A model generated the notes under the pieces. It ran no database searches and was not told the origin of the DNA. It saw only the letters and a program-made list of their open reading frames with translations. Shown piece by piece: positions 26,605 through 33,650 of a DNA stretch of 64,000 nucleotides. The stretch spans positions 1 through 64,000 of the forward strand of contig NZ_PPSM01000006.1 of the NCBI RefSeq assembly GCF_002916655.1, in the 5' to 3' direction. Source of the DNA: Novosphingobium sp. HII-3 (GTDB lineage: Bacteria; Pseudomonadota; Alphaproteobacteria; Sphingomonadales; Sphingomonadaceae). Made by a program: the position numbers and the translations under genes. Within the stretch, counting starts at the first letter, position 1, and each line of letters opens with the position of its first letter.

Positions 26605-26697
26605 GGCAGTCTCCCTGTTTTTTATGAGCGAGGGATAACAGCACAAAGCGCCAAGGCGAAGGCCTGGCGCAGGGTACTTTATGGGCGAAACAAGTTG

Positions 26698-26964
26698 TTA
26701 CGCGGCCTGGCAAGATCCCACGCCGAGAGCAAAGCCGAGTTCCTGCATTCCAGCGAGGTGCTCGATGTAGAGGTGGCCGAACGCCAGGTCTTCGTCGATC
26801 TGCTCGTCGTCGGCGAAGATCTGCGCGACCTGGCTTGGCCCAAGCGAGTCGAGGTCGAGCGCCTCGATCAGCTCGACACGTCGATCGGCGTAGCGTTCCA
26901 GGGAGTGGAGGCGCTGCGCGGCGCGATCGAGGTCGCGGGTGGAGGTGATAGCGAAGTCCTTCAT
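26698..26964 (-). CDS. Small helical plasmid protein, unknown
   Basis: An 88-residue acidic, helical protein (MKDFAITSTRDLDRAAQRLH to GVGSCQAA) with GGAG about 9 nt upstream of the ATG. Follows the SSB gene after a terminator-like hairpin. No family recognised. Confidence 0.6.
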   Translation of the reverse strand: MKDFAITSTRDLDRAAQRLHSLERYADRRVELIEALDLDSLGPSQVAQIFADDEQIDEDLAFGHLYIEHLAGMQELGFALGVGSCQAA

Positions 26965-26990
26965 GGCTGGTGTCTCCTGCAGGATGGCGA

Positions 26991-27022
26991 AAACGAGAAG
27001 GGCGGCGCTCTTGCGCCGCCCT
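26991..27022 (-). terminator. Terminator after ssb
   Basis: Perfect 10-bp stem AGGGCGGCGC - TCTT - GCGCCGCCCT (26999-27022); minus-strand run-out TTCTCGTTTTCG. Confidence 0.7.
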
Positions 27023-27030
27023 CGCTGGGT

Positions 27031-27366
27031 TCAGATGAACTCGATGTCTTCGGCGATGATCTCGCAGCCGTAGCGGGTCTGGCCTTCGTTGTCGGTCCAG
27101 CGGCTGTAGTGGATGCGGCCAGTCACCGCGAGCAGGTCGCCCTTCACCTTGTGGTTGCGGACGCCCATGCCCTTGCCGTTGAAGATGGTGACCTTGTGGA
27201 ACTCGGCGTCCTTGAGCGGGTAGCCGGTCTCGGGGTCCTTCTCGACCTTGCCGTCGCGGATGCGGGGGCGTTCGGTCACGAGGGTGAGTTCGGTGATGCG
27301 GGTGTCGCCGCGATCGCGAGCGATGGGGTCCTTGGCCAGGCGACCGACGAGTTGGACGTTGTTCAT
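27031..27366 (-). CDS. ssb: Single-stranded DNA-binding protein
   Basis: A 111-residue single OB-fold protein: MNNVQLVGRLAKDPIARDRG, ITELTLVTERPR, FHKVTIFNGKGMGVRNHKVK, GDLLAVTGRIHYSRW. It lacks the usual disordered tail and the acidic DDIPF tip of chromosomal SSB, so it may coat DNA without recruiting SSB-partner proteins. SSB genes are common in the leading regions of conjugative plasmids, where they protect incoming single-stranded DNA and limit SOS induction (known for F-like plasmids). Site GGAGG 9 nt upstream. Confidence 0.9.
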   Translation of the reverse strand: MNNVQLVGRLAKDPIARDRGDTRITELTLVTERPRIRDGKVEKDPETGYPLKDAEFHKVTIFNGKGMGVRNHKVKGDLLAVTGRIHYSRWTDNEGQTRYGCEIIAEDIEFI

Positions 27367-27975
27367 TTTCCTAAGCCTCCAGTTGAACCGGTGGTTCGTC
27401 CGCCGGTGCCCCTGATGAGCCCCTGGGCGGGGGCCGGCCCACCGGAGCGCAGCGGAGGGGAACCCCTAAGGACCGGGGTGGTGCGGGCAGCCCGCGAAGC
27501 GGGCAACTCGGCCCGGGACGCCGGGGTTGGGTAGGTTCCCGAACGGGGGCAAGGGGCACTACCGAGACGGTCGGACCACCGGGTCTCTCTGGAGGCTGGT
27601 CGCGGAAAAGAGCGTTGTCCTTCGGCTCGCCGCTTCGCGACAAGGTTCGCGTCGGTTGTGATCGCCTCTCGCGACAGCCAGCGTCATTGAGCTTGCCCGG
27701 CTTGAGTTGATCGACGCTCTTGCGCGTCGGCAAGGTCGGGGAGGACCTGACCGCCCCAAGGAAGACGCCATTTCTGCAGGCGCCATTGAGGCTGGGGCAT
27801 TGGTGTCCGCAATCACGGTCGACGGCGCCGCGGTGACCGGCTGCGTCCACGCACCTGGGCCGTCAAAACGAGCGCAGCCCTGCGAAGGCGGGATCATCGT
27901 CGAAGATGTCGCGAGCCGATCTCTGCGGGGGTGAAGAGAGCTGCCTTGCCCTCGCGGTTTGGACTTACCGGCGGC
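27367..27975. other. Gene-free GC-rich region
   Basis: A 609-bp stretch between ssb and relE. It contains short hairpins such as GCCCGC-GAA-GCGGGC (about 27488-27502) but no supportable gene. The open frames here have no family match or start signal. Confidence 0.5.
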
Positions 27976-28242
27976 TCAACGGTAGATGTCTCGGCGGTGC
28001 CCAACCGTGACGACCAGGATGAGCAGCTTGCCGTCCTGGATCTCGCAGATCAGGCGGTAATCGCCGACACGGTAGCGCCACAGCCCCGCAAACTGACCAG
28101 TGAGCGCTTTCCCGGAGGAGCGGGGATCCTCAGCATCGGCTATTCGCGTGCGCAGGAACGTGATGATCCGCTTGGCGGCGGTACGATCCAGCTTGGAGAG
28201 GGCTCTTTCGGCGGTGTCGGTCAGCTCAATCTGCCAGGCCAA
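27976..28242 (-). CDS. relE: RelE/ParE-family toxin
   Basis: An 88-residue toxin: [60 protein letters not shown], then [11 protein letters not shown]. These are the standard RelE motifs (GxWRYRxGxYRxI, VGHRxxxY). RelE toxins cut mRNA at the ribosome, ParE types poison gyrase; the GHRRDIYR ending favours RelE. Its start overlaps relB by 17 bp in the usual antitoxin-toxin order. Likely a plasmid-stabilising module. Confidence 0.92.
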   Translation of the reverse strand: MAWQIELTDTAERALSKLDRTAAKRIITFLRTRIADAEDPRSSGKALTGQFAGLWRYRVGDYRLICEIQDGKLLILVVTVGHRRDIYR

Positions 28243-28453
28243 GGCGCTTCTCTACCTCGTCGAGCGAGCTTGTTTTTTCGCGGCCGCTCCGGACGTCTTC
28301 CAGCACTTTCTGAGCGACGTAGACGTCTTCTACGTCGCCGATACCCCGCTCGATGATCTCCCGAAGGTAAAAGGCTTTGGTTCGCCCGGTGGACGCGGCA
28401 AGGCGGTCTAGCCGTTGCTCGATCTCGGGTGCCAATCTGATTGAGGTGGCCAC
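28226..28453 (-). CDS. relB: RelB-family ribbon-helix-helix antitoxin
   Basis: A 75-residue antitoxin from a GTG start with AAAGGAG 8 nt upstream. The N-terminal ribbon-helix-helix ([37 protein letters not shown]) binds DNA; the C-terminal helix ([14 protein letters not shown]) should clamp the toxin. A palindrome 18 bp upstream is the likely operator. Confidence 0.9.
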   Translation of the reverse strand: MATSIRLAPEIEQRLDRLAASTGRTKAFYLREIIERGIGDVEDVYVAQKVLEDVRSGREKTSSLDEVEKRLGLAD

Positions 28454-28470
28454 GGCCAGCGCTCCTTTGC

Positions 28471-28486
28471 TGAATACGTGTATTCA
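28471..28486. promoter_or_regulatory. relBE operator candidate
   Basis: TGAATAC-GT-GTATTCA, 7-bp arms, in the relB promoter region. Typical for RelB autoregulation and conditional cooperativity. Confidence 0.65.
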
Positions 28487-28536
28487 TCATATCACACGCG
28501 CGAGTGGAACGCGAGTGCGAGTCAACGGCTGCATAG

Positions 28537-28580
28537 AAAGACCCGCCACTCCGGCAGGGGAACCGGAGGGCGGGCCTTTC
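28537..28580. terminator. Strong GC hairpin upstream of relBE
   Basis: Stem AAAGACCCGCC...GGCGGGCCTTT with inner CTCCGG / CCGGAG pairing. It separates relBE from the gene at 28761; likely a terminator for the latter. The other 300 bp of this gap hold nothing recognised. Confidence 0.6.
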
Positions 28581-28760
28581 CGCCGACGCGGGGGGCGCAC
28601 GCCGGCTAGTTGAAGCGCTTGGTGTGTTGGGTCGAACCCGCGCTACTGGAGCTAGTCGCGATCCTCATTCCCGTTTCAGGGCCCGGGACCGTGGGCGATC
28701 ATCAGCACCGCTGATGAGCCAGCGAAGGTCTTTCGCGCCTTCGTATGCGATAGCGGCGGG

Positions 28761-29093
28761 TTAGGCCGTTATGGCGGTCGCTCCTTCCAGGGAGGGTGTA
28801 TGATCGTGAAGCTGCGCGACATTGGGGCAGATCACGCCCAGGTCCATCTCCTCAGCCAGCTTGGAGAAGTCGCGGTGCGCGCGGACCAGCTCGGATCGGG
28901 CGCCGACGAGGTCGCGCTGCACATTGGCGAGGCGCGCCAGCGGCTGCTGCATCGTGTGCGCTTCGACGGTGGCGATGCGGGCGCGCGCCACTTCGGCCAG
29001 CAGCTCGCCCGATTGGGCGAGAAGGCTGTCGAGATCGGCTTCGAGATTGGTGACGCTGCGGGCGATCCGCATCCCTGCGACGGTGGGGGTCAT
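28761..29093 (-). CDS. Small coiled-coil plasmid protein, unknown
   Basis: A 110-residue helical protein (MTPTVAGMRIARSVTNLEAD, LLAEVARARIATVEAHTMQQ, LVGARSELVRAHRDFSKLAE), likely coiled coil across residues 15-85. GGAG lies 10 nt upstream of the ATG. It follows the first DUF736 gene after a hairpin. No family recognised. Confidence 0.65.
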   Translation of the reverse strand: MTPTVAGMRIARSVTNLEADLDSLLAQSGELLAEVARARIATVEAHTMQQPLARLANVQRDLVGARSELVRAHRDFSKLAEEMDLGVICPNVAQLHDHTPSLEGATAITA

Positions 29094-29118
29094 CGTAGTC
29101 GTACTCCGTAAGAAGGTA

Positions 29119-29142
29119 GCGCCGGGCGTGATTGCCCGGCGC
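29119..29142 (-). terminator. Hairpin after DUF736 copy 1
   Basis: GCGCCGGGC - GTGATT - GCCCGGCGC perfect 9-bp stem; short T-rich run-out TACCTTCTT on the minus strand. Confidence 0.55.
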
Positions 29143-29156
29143 GGGTTGTTGGAATT

Positions 29157-29669
29157 TCAGGCGTTCTCGGGCTCCTTCTGCTGCTTGCCGCGCGCGGGCG
29201 TCTTGGGGGCGGGAGCGGTGCTTTCGCCCAGGCCGTCGCCGGCGGCGGGAGCCTGCTCGCTGCCATGCTCATCCTCGGGACCGGCAGGCGGCATCGGCGG
29301 GAGGGCACTGTCGCTACCCGCCACGGCCGGCATCTCCCGCTTGCGCTGCGGGCGCCGCCAGCTGACATTGTAGCTGCCGTCCTCCTGCCGGAAGAGCGCC
29401 ACATCCAAAGCTTTTTCGAGGCTCGGATCGTCGACCCGGCCCGAGAAGAAGACCTCGCCCGAACCGTTCGCCGAGTATTCCCAGACGGCGCCGATCTTCA
29501 CCCAGGTGCGACGGTCGGCCGAGAGGCCCATCACGTCGAAAGCAGGCGCGCGCTCCTTGTTCGAGATGACCTCGCGCAGCGCCACGACCGCGTTGAAGCC
29601 CAGCGTCACGATACGACCGACCGGGGTGCCCTGCTCGTTCAGCTTCAGATTGCCAATGTTCATGCTCAT
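29157..29669 (-). CDS. DUF736 family protein, copy 1
   Basis: A 170-residue protein. The N-terminal part (1-110) is DUF736: MSMNIGNLKLNEQGTPVGRI, then APAFDVMGLSADRRTWVKIG, WEYSANGSGEVFFSGRVDDP and YNVSWRRPQRKR. The tail (111-170) is proline- and alanine-rich, disordered. GGAG lies 7 nt upstream of the ATG. DUF736 proteins are near-universal on alphaproteobacterial plasmids, function unknown. A second copy at 31522-32034 differs at about seven residues. Confidence 0.92.
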   Translation of the reverse strand: MSMNIGNLKLNEQGTPVGRIVTLGFNAVVALREVISNKERAPAFDVMGLSADRRTWVKIGAVWEYSANGSGEVFFSGRVDDPSLEKALDVALFRQEDGSYNVSWRRPQRKREMPAVAGSDSALPPMPPAGPEDEHGSEQAPAAGDGLGESTAPAPKTPARGKQQKEPENA

Positions 29670-29705
29670 GCCACTTCTCCAGATGCGCTCGAACCCATTG
29701 TCCGA

Positions 29706-29737
29706 ACCACCTTCCTCCTTCCCCCTCCTCCCCCGGG
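29706..29737 (-). promoter_or_regulatory. Recurrent purine-rich leader motif, copy 3
   Basis: Minus strand GGGGGAGGAGGGGGAAGGAG; main G5 run at 29721-29725, about 52 nt before DUF736 copy 1. Followed upstream by a CGGGCC-CTTCC-GGCCCG hairpin. Confidence 0.5.
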
Positions 29738-29867
29738 CCCTTCCGGCCCGGCCCGCGCGAACGCGCGTAATCCGCCGAGCCACAAGGCGAGGCGTCGGGT
29801 CATGGCAAAGCCGAGTGAGAGGAGGTGGCGTTCGGCCACTGGTCAGCACCGGCGCGTAGCCAGTTGG

Positions 29868-30155
29868 CTATTCGTAGCGAGGGCGGACCGCCGCAGGATA
29901 GGCTGGCGGCGCTATGTTCTCGAATACGAGCACCGAGTGCCTGCCGCCCTCGTAGATCAAGGATTCGACTGGACGTTTGGTCCGCTGCAGGCGTGCGAGC
30001 AGGCGGTTGGCGCGCAGTGCAATATCCGTTGCTCGATCTGCGGAACCTACGACGCGAACGATCCGCACCAGGGTGCCGCAGTCGAACCACCAACCGCCTT
30101 CCTCGGGACCTCCCCAGGCGCGATCGACTTCGTAGATGGCCAGGACGTGTGGCAT
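29868..30155 (-). CDS. Small plasmid protein, unknown
   Basis: A 95-residue protein starting MPHVLAIYEVDRAWGGPEEG, with AGAGG 7 nt upstream. Motifs GGWWFDCGTLVRIVRVV and SVLVFENIAPPAYPAAVRPR. The start lies 4 nt after the stop of the gene at 30160-30474, so it is co-transcribed as the last gene of a four-gene set between the two DUF736 copies. No family recognised. Confidence 0.72.
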   Translation of the reverse strand: MPHVLAIYEVDRAWGGPEEGGWWFDCGTLVRIVRVVGSADRATDIALRANRLLARLQRTKRPVESLIYEGGRHSVLVFENIAPPAYPAAVRPRYE

Positions 30156-30159
30156 GGTT

Positions 30160-30474
30160 CTACCTCTTGGCTTCGCGCGCTTGCCGCAGATGGAAGGCGT
30201 TGATCGCGGCGGACTGGCGTGCGACCTTCTGCTCGATCGAGCCGATCTCGTTGCGCGCAGCGAGACGCAGCTCGGAGAGCCGGCGCTGAAAGTCAGCTTC
30301 GTGGTGCTTGGTCCAATCGGTCGCATGACGGCCGAAGGTTGCCGGCAACCCTGGGGTGGCCCGCGTAGCGGCTTCGGCTTCATGAGTGAGCCGCAACTGC
30401 AGCGTTCGAAGGCGGGCCTGGTTGTCGGCACGCCGATCGCGCATCAAGCGCAGCCGGTGCGCGGCCGTGTTCAC
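30160..30474 (-). CDS. Small basic helical protein, unknown
   Basis: A 104-residue, arginine-rich, fully helical protein (MNTAAHRLRLMRDRRADNQA, ADFQRRLSELRLAARNEIGS). Its ATG overlaps the previous stop (ATGA), a sign of coupling. Third in the operon. Possibly nucleic-acid binding by charge; no family recognised. Confidence 0.7.
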   Translation of the reverse strand: MNTAAHRLRLMRDRRADNQARLRTLQLRLTHEAEAATRATPGLPATFGRHATDWTKHHEADFQRRLSELRLAARNEIGSIEQKVARQSAAINAFHLRQAREAKR

Positions 30475-30674
30475 GTTGTACCCCGGAGCGATCGCGCCCG
30501 GGCGAGCAGGGCCCGCACGTCTTCCTCATGGCGCAGGAGCTCGTCGAGGCAGTCGGCCGCGCTGTCGGCGAAGCTTTCGTGATCCGGGTTGCTCATGTCG
30601 ATGACGCCGACGATCGCCTGCAGCACATCTACGATGCAGGGCGCTGGGCGCTCTTGTTGAGGTTGATTTTCCAT
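30471..30674 (-). CDS. Small plasmid protein, unknown
   Basis: A 67-residue acidic protein (MENQPQQERPAPCIVDVLQA, NPDHESFADSAADCLDELLR) with GAGG 4-5 nt upstream of the ATG. Overlaps the next gene by 4 bp. The longer frame to 30908 is a shadow. No family recognised. Confidence 0.65.
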   Translation of the reverse strand: MENQPQQERPAPCIVDVLQAIVGVIDMSNPDHESFADSAADCLDELLRHEEDVRALLARARSLRGTT

Positions 30675-30681
30675 GTCGTCC

Positions 30682-31362
30682 TCACAGCAGTTCGTAGGTG
30701 CGGTGGCCCGCGTGGTCGTGGGCGACCGCGACATGGAGGGTCTGGATCTCGGCAGCGGTATAGGTCCGCTCCATCCAGGTTTCTGCCGCCTGGCGATCGG
30801 CGTCCTGGTGGACGTCGCGCTCGCCGACATAGCCGGCGTTCTCGACGACGACATAGCGTGACGCAGCAGCTTCGAGCCCGTCGGGCACCAGGTCCGGGAA
30901 GCCGGCACGCAGGTTGTGGTGCAACGTCTCGTTGTCGGGCGGGAAGAATGATCCGTCAGGCCCTGGCCTAGTGGTCATCATCGCACCGCGAACGATGTCC
31001 TCATAAGTGCGCCCTGCGAGGTCGGCGGTTCGACCAGGACCGTAAACGATCGGCGGCGCAAAGCCTGCGGACAGCCACGATGAAAGCCCGTCTTCGACGC
31101 GCGTCAGGTAGTCGGCGGCCACGGGATCGTCCTTTGCGGCGTCGCTGATCTCCGCAACCAACTCGCGATAGGTGCCGAAGTCGTGAGCGTTGGCCTTGGC
31201 GCGAAGGGTTACGCCCTCGGGCGGAACGCCGTACCTCGCGATGATGGCGGCGCGATAGAGCCTGACCTCGAGACGGTTGATCGTCGCAAAGTCGTCGGTT
31301 TGACCAAGTTGCGCGCACTCCTCGTTGATCGGTGCAGCGCCGATTTCGACGGTATAGGTCAT
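30682..31362 (-). CDS. Plasmid accessory protein, unknown
   Basis: About 226 residues starting MTYTVEIGAAPINEECAQLG. GGAG lies 6 nt before the ATG at 31362 and touches an earlier in-frame ATG at 31368. Conserved-looking segments: ATINRLEVRLYRAAIIARYG, then FFPPDNETLHHNLRAGFPDL. First gene of the four-gene operon between the DUF736 copies, with the purine motif in its leader. No family recognised. Confidence 0.7.
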   Translation of the reverse strand: MTYTVEIGAAPINEECAQLGQTDDFATINRLEVRLYRAAIIARYGVPPEGVTLRAKANAHDFGTYRELVAEISDAAKDDPVAADYLTRVEDGLSSWLSAGFAPPIVYGPGRTADLAGRTYEDIVRGAMMTTRPGPDGSFFPPDNETLHHNLRAGFPDLVPDGLEAAASRYVVVENAGYVGERDVHQDADRQAAETWMERTYTAAEIQTLHVAVAHDHAGHRTYELL

Positions 31363-31378
31363 CGTCATCTCCTTTCGA

Positions 31379-31408
31379 ACGCTACCCTCCTCCCCCTCAC
31401 CTTTGATC
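31379..31408 (-). promoter_or_regulatory. Recurrent purine-rich leader motif, copy 4
   Basis: Minus strand AAAGGTGAGGGGGAGGAGGG; G5 run at 31392-31396, about 30 nt before the start at 31362. Confidence 0.5.
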
Positions 31409-31436
31409 CGGGTCCTGATCCGCGCGAGCATCGCGC

Positions 31437-31474
31437 AAAAAAGGGCTCTCCGCTCACGAAGGAGGGGCGAGCCC
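31437..31474 (-). terminator. Terminator after DUF736 copy 2
   Basis: Minus strand GGGCTC...GAGCCC stem followed directly by TTTTTT. Confidence 0.7.
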
Positions 31475-31521
31475 AGGTGGTGGGCCGGCGCGGGAGGAAG
31501 GCGCCGGCCTCGGGGACATCG

Positions 31522-32034
31522 TCAGGCGTTCTCGAGCTCCTTCTGCTGCTTGCCGCGCGCGGGCGTCTTGGGGGCGGGAGCGGTGCTTTCGCCCAGGCCG
31601 TCACCGGCGGCGGGAGCCTGGTCGCTGCCGTGCTCGTCTTCGGGACCGGCAGGCGGCATCGGCGGGAGTGCGTTGTCGCTGCCCGCCATGGCCGGCATCT
31701 CGCGCTTGCGTTGCGGGCGGCGCCAGCTGACGTTGTAGCTGCCGTCTTCCTGCCGGAAGAGCGCCACATCCAAAGCTTTTTCGAGGCTCGGATCATCGAC
31801 GCGGCCCGAGAAGAAAACCTCGCCCGAACCGTTCGCCGAGTATTCCCAGAGCGCGCCGATCTTCACCCAAGTCCGACGGTCGGCCGAGAGGCCCATTACG
31901 TCGAAGGCGGGGGCGCGCTCGTTGTTCGAGATGACCTCGCGCAGCGCCACGACCGCGTTGAAGCCCAGCGTCACGATACGACCGACCAGGGTGCCCTGCT
32001 CGTTCAGCTTCAGATTGCCAATGTTCATGCTCAT
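31522..32034 (-). CDS. DUF736 family protein, copy 2
   Basis: A 170-residue near-twin of the protein at 29157-29669. Differences seen: L16 for P, N38 for K, L62 for V, M115 for V, N121 for S, D138 for E and L167 for P, about 96 percent identity. Same start context (GGAG, 7 nt), same disordered tail. Both copies remain open, which suggests either a recent duplication or gene conversion keeping them alike. Confidence 0.92.
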   Translation of the reverse strand: MSMNIGNLKLNEQGTLVGRIVTLGFNAVVALREVISNNERAPAFDVMGLSADRRTWVKIGALWEYSANGSGEVFFSGRVDDPSLEKALDVALFRQEDGSYNVSWRRPQRKREMPAMAGSDNALPPMPPAGPEDEHGSDQAPAAGDGLGESTAPAPKTPARGKQQKELENA

Positions 32035-32070
32035 GCCACTTCTCCAGATGCGCTCGAACCCATTGTCCGA

Positions 32071-32102
32071 ACCACCTTCCTCCTTCCCCCTCCTCCCCCG
32101 GG
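32071..32102 (-). promoter_or_regulatory. Recurrent purine-rich leader motif, copy 5
   Basis: Same sequence as copy 3; G5 run at 32086-32090, about 52 nt before DUF736 copy 2. Confidence 0.5.
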
Positions 32103-32283
32103 CCCTTCCGGCCCGGCCCGCGCGAACGCGCGTATCCGCCGAGGCCCAAGGCAAGGCGTCAGGGCTCGGCGGCGCGAGGTCAGAGGGGGTGGCGTTCGGC
32201 CGCTGAACGGCGCCGCTGGTCGATGAGCGCTATCTCAAGCCGCGACGGCGTATTATGCTGCATCGCGGTAAAAGGGGGTGCCG

Positions 32284-32637
32284 GTGACGCGATCTTCAGG
32301 AACTCTGACCAGGGCGCATATCGCCGCGGCTATCCAGGCGAAGGTGGGTTTGACCAACGCCAAGTCTCTGGACCTGACCGAAGCGATCATCGCGTTGATG
32401 TGCGCGAGCATGTCACGCGGCGAGAATGTGAAGATTTCCGGGTTCGGAACCTTCCTTCTGCGCGAGACGGGCGAGCGCCTCGGTCGTAATCCCAAGACCG
32501 GGGAAGAGCACGCGATCGAGGCGCGGCGTGTCTTGACCTTTCGCGCAAGCGCGAGCCTCAAGGAACGCGTTGTTCAAGCGCCGCAGGCAGTAAAAGCCCC
32601 GCGGCTAAGAGACCGCGTGCTCGTTAATCAGGACTGA
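32284..32637 (+). CDS. HU/IHF-family DNA-binding protein
   Basis: About 117 residues. The HU/IHF fold is clear: LTRAHIAAAIQAKVGLTNAK, SLDLTEAIIALMCASMSRGE, NVKISGFGTFLLRETGERLG, RNPKTGEEHAIEARRVLTFR. Nearest to IhfA by length of the core; the C-terminal 20 residues are an extra basic tail. I favour the GTG at 32284, about 6 nt after AAAGGGG; a GTG at 32278 touches it. It is on the plus strand inside a leftward block and converges on the next gene. IHF-type proteins bend DNA at plasmid replication origins and oriT. Confidence 0.88.
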   Translation: MTRSSGTLTRAHIAAAIQAKVGLTNAKSLDLTEAIIALMCASMSRGENVKISGFGTFLLRETGERLGRNPKTGEEHAIEARRVLTFRASASLKERVVQAPQAVKAPRLRDRVLVNQD

Positions 32638-32842
32638 TGTCGAACAGCCACCCATTGACGGTGAGCATTTCGCGCTCGTTCCGATTAAACGCGGCGAAGC
32701 TTCCGTCGAGATCCGCGCCCGGCTTGATGAGAAGCTCGAGCGTGTACATCGAGCAGTCGGCGATCACCGCGTCGGTATAACCGGCGGCGATGGCCTCTTC
32801 CTCGGTGACGATCGCGGCTACATCGGTGGTCAGCATTGCCAT
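32624..32842 (-). CDS. Small acidic plasmid protein, unknown
   Basis: A 72-residue protein (MAMLTTDVAAIVTEEEAIAA to NGWLFDISPD), GGAG about 9 nt upstream. Converges with the HU/IHF gene, overlapping by 14 bp. No family recognised. Confidence 0.65.
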   Translation of the reverse strand: MAMLTTDVAAIVTEEEAIAAGYTDAVIADCSMYTLELLIKPGADLDGSFAAFNRNEREMLTVNGWLFDISPD

Positions 32843-32845
32843 AGC

Positions 32846-33040
32846 TTACAGCTCCGAGATCATCGGTCGACGATCACAATGGCGGCGCGCGCCTTCGGCG
32901 CTGCTAATCGCATAGTTGATCTTCTGCGTGGCCTTGGGTGCGCCGGCCTCGCGCAGCAGCTTGCGAGCGCGGCGCATGAGTTGCAAGGCCTCGTCGATCT
33001 GACGCTTGGTCTTGGGCTTTGCGGGTGCGAGGCGGCGCAT
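32846..33040 (-). CDS. Small basic plasmid protein, unknown
   Basis: A 64-residue basic, helical protein (KPKTKRQIDEALQLMRRARK, INYAISSAEGARRHCDRRPM). GGGAGGA lies upstream; its ATG overlaps the DUF3768 stop, so the two are coupled. No family recognised. Confidence 0.65.
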   Translation of the reverse strand: MRRLAPAKPKTKRQIDEALQLMRRARKLLREAGAPKATQKINYAISSAEGARRHCDRRPMISEL

Positions 33041-33396
33041 CAGTAGTCCTCCCGCGCCATGATCGTCACGACGCGGCGCGTTACGGAGGCGTCCGCAGGG
33101 TCTTCCGACCCGAATTGCAGGTCGGGATCAAAATAATCGATCTTCACGAACGCGGGCACGCCGTCGATCTCCAGTGCCGCGAAGTCGCGCTCGGGGGAAT
33201 CCGGCTTGAATGTGCAGCGACGAGCGGCGCGCATAACCTTGGCCTGCGCCATGACCTGTCCAGGCAGAGTCCCGTCGGACAGATGGGCCAGGAGATTGGA
33301 TGTCATCACGACCTTTGCGGAACGGTCGAGACCATGCCGGGCGCGGTCGTTCAGGCGGGCGATGGTCTCGGTGCGATTGAGTGTGGGTACGAGCAT
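33040..33396 (-). CDS. DUF3768 family protein
   Basis: A 118-residue protein that fits DUF3768: IARLNDRARHGLDRSAKVVM, DSPERDFAALEIDGVPAFVK, IDYFDPDLQFGSEDPADASV, TRRVVTIMAREDY. The family is small, plasmid-associated and of unknown function. AAAGGAAG precedes the ATG. A weak form of the purine motif lies at 33427-33451 inside the tail of the upstream overlapping gene. Confidence 0.85.
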   Translation of the reverse strand: MLVPTLNRTETIARLNDRARHGLDRSAKVVMTSNLLAHLSDGTLPGQVMAQAKVMRAARRCTFKPDSPERDFAALEIDGVPAFVKIDYFDPDLQFGSEDPADASVTRRVVTIMAREDY

Positions 33397-33650
33397 GACC
33401 GTCTTCCTTTCAAACAGGTGTGCTCTGTCTTTCCCTCTCCCCTTTCAGCGGTTCTCCCGAACCACGAGATGTTGAAGGCGATGGAGCCGTCCGTCAGCGT
33501 GTCGCGCACGAGCGCCAGGTCACGCAGGTCGACATAGACGGTATCCGGATCGCCGCCTTCGCCGGCGACTTCGGTCAGGATGTCGTCCAGCGCTTCACGC
33601 AGCTCGGCGATGTTGGTGGGCATCCACCGGTTCATGACTTGCTTGCTCAT
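33351..33650 (-). CDS. Small plasmid protein overlapping its neighbours
   Basis: A 99-residue protein (MSKQVMNRWMPTNIAELREA, DDILTEVAGEGGDPDTVYVD, LRDLALVRDTLTDGSIAFNI). GGAG lies 6-7 nt upstream of the ATG. Its 5' end overlaps the PP-loop gene by 56 bp and its 3' end overlaps DUF3768 by 46 bp. The last 30 residues look like read-out leader sequence, so the functional part may end near residue 70. No family recognised. Confidence 0.6.
   Translation of the reverse strand: MSKQVMNRWMPTNIAELREALDDILTEVAGEGGDPDTVYVDLRDLALVRDTLTDGSIAFNISWFGRTAERGEGKTEHTCLKGRRSCSYPHSIAPRPSPA
33427..33451 (-). promoter_or_regulatory. Recurrent purine-rich leader motif, copy 6 (weak)
   Basis: Minus strand GAAAGGGGAGAGGGAAAGAC; G4 at 33439-33442, about 43 nt before the DUF3768 start. 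Confidence 0.4.

Larger units (their letters stand above)
29157..29840. repeat. DUF736 gene plus leader, direct duplication copy A
   Basis: Gene, start region, purine motif and GC hairpin are nearly identical to 31522-32200; similarity fades at about 29780-29840. Confidence 0.85.
31522..32200. repeat. DUF736 gene plus leader, direct duplication copy B
   Basis: Matches 29157-29840, offset 2,365 bp; five smaller genes lie between or beside the copies. Confidence 0.85.

Noticed and set aside
27371..27850. A 159-codon minus frame upstream of ssb.
   Set aside because: Low-complexity, proline/arginine-rich reading of GC-rich DNA without ribosome binding site or family likeness.
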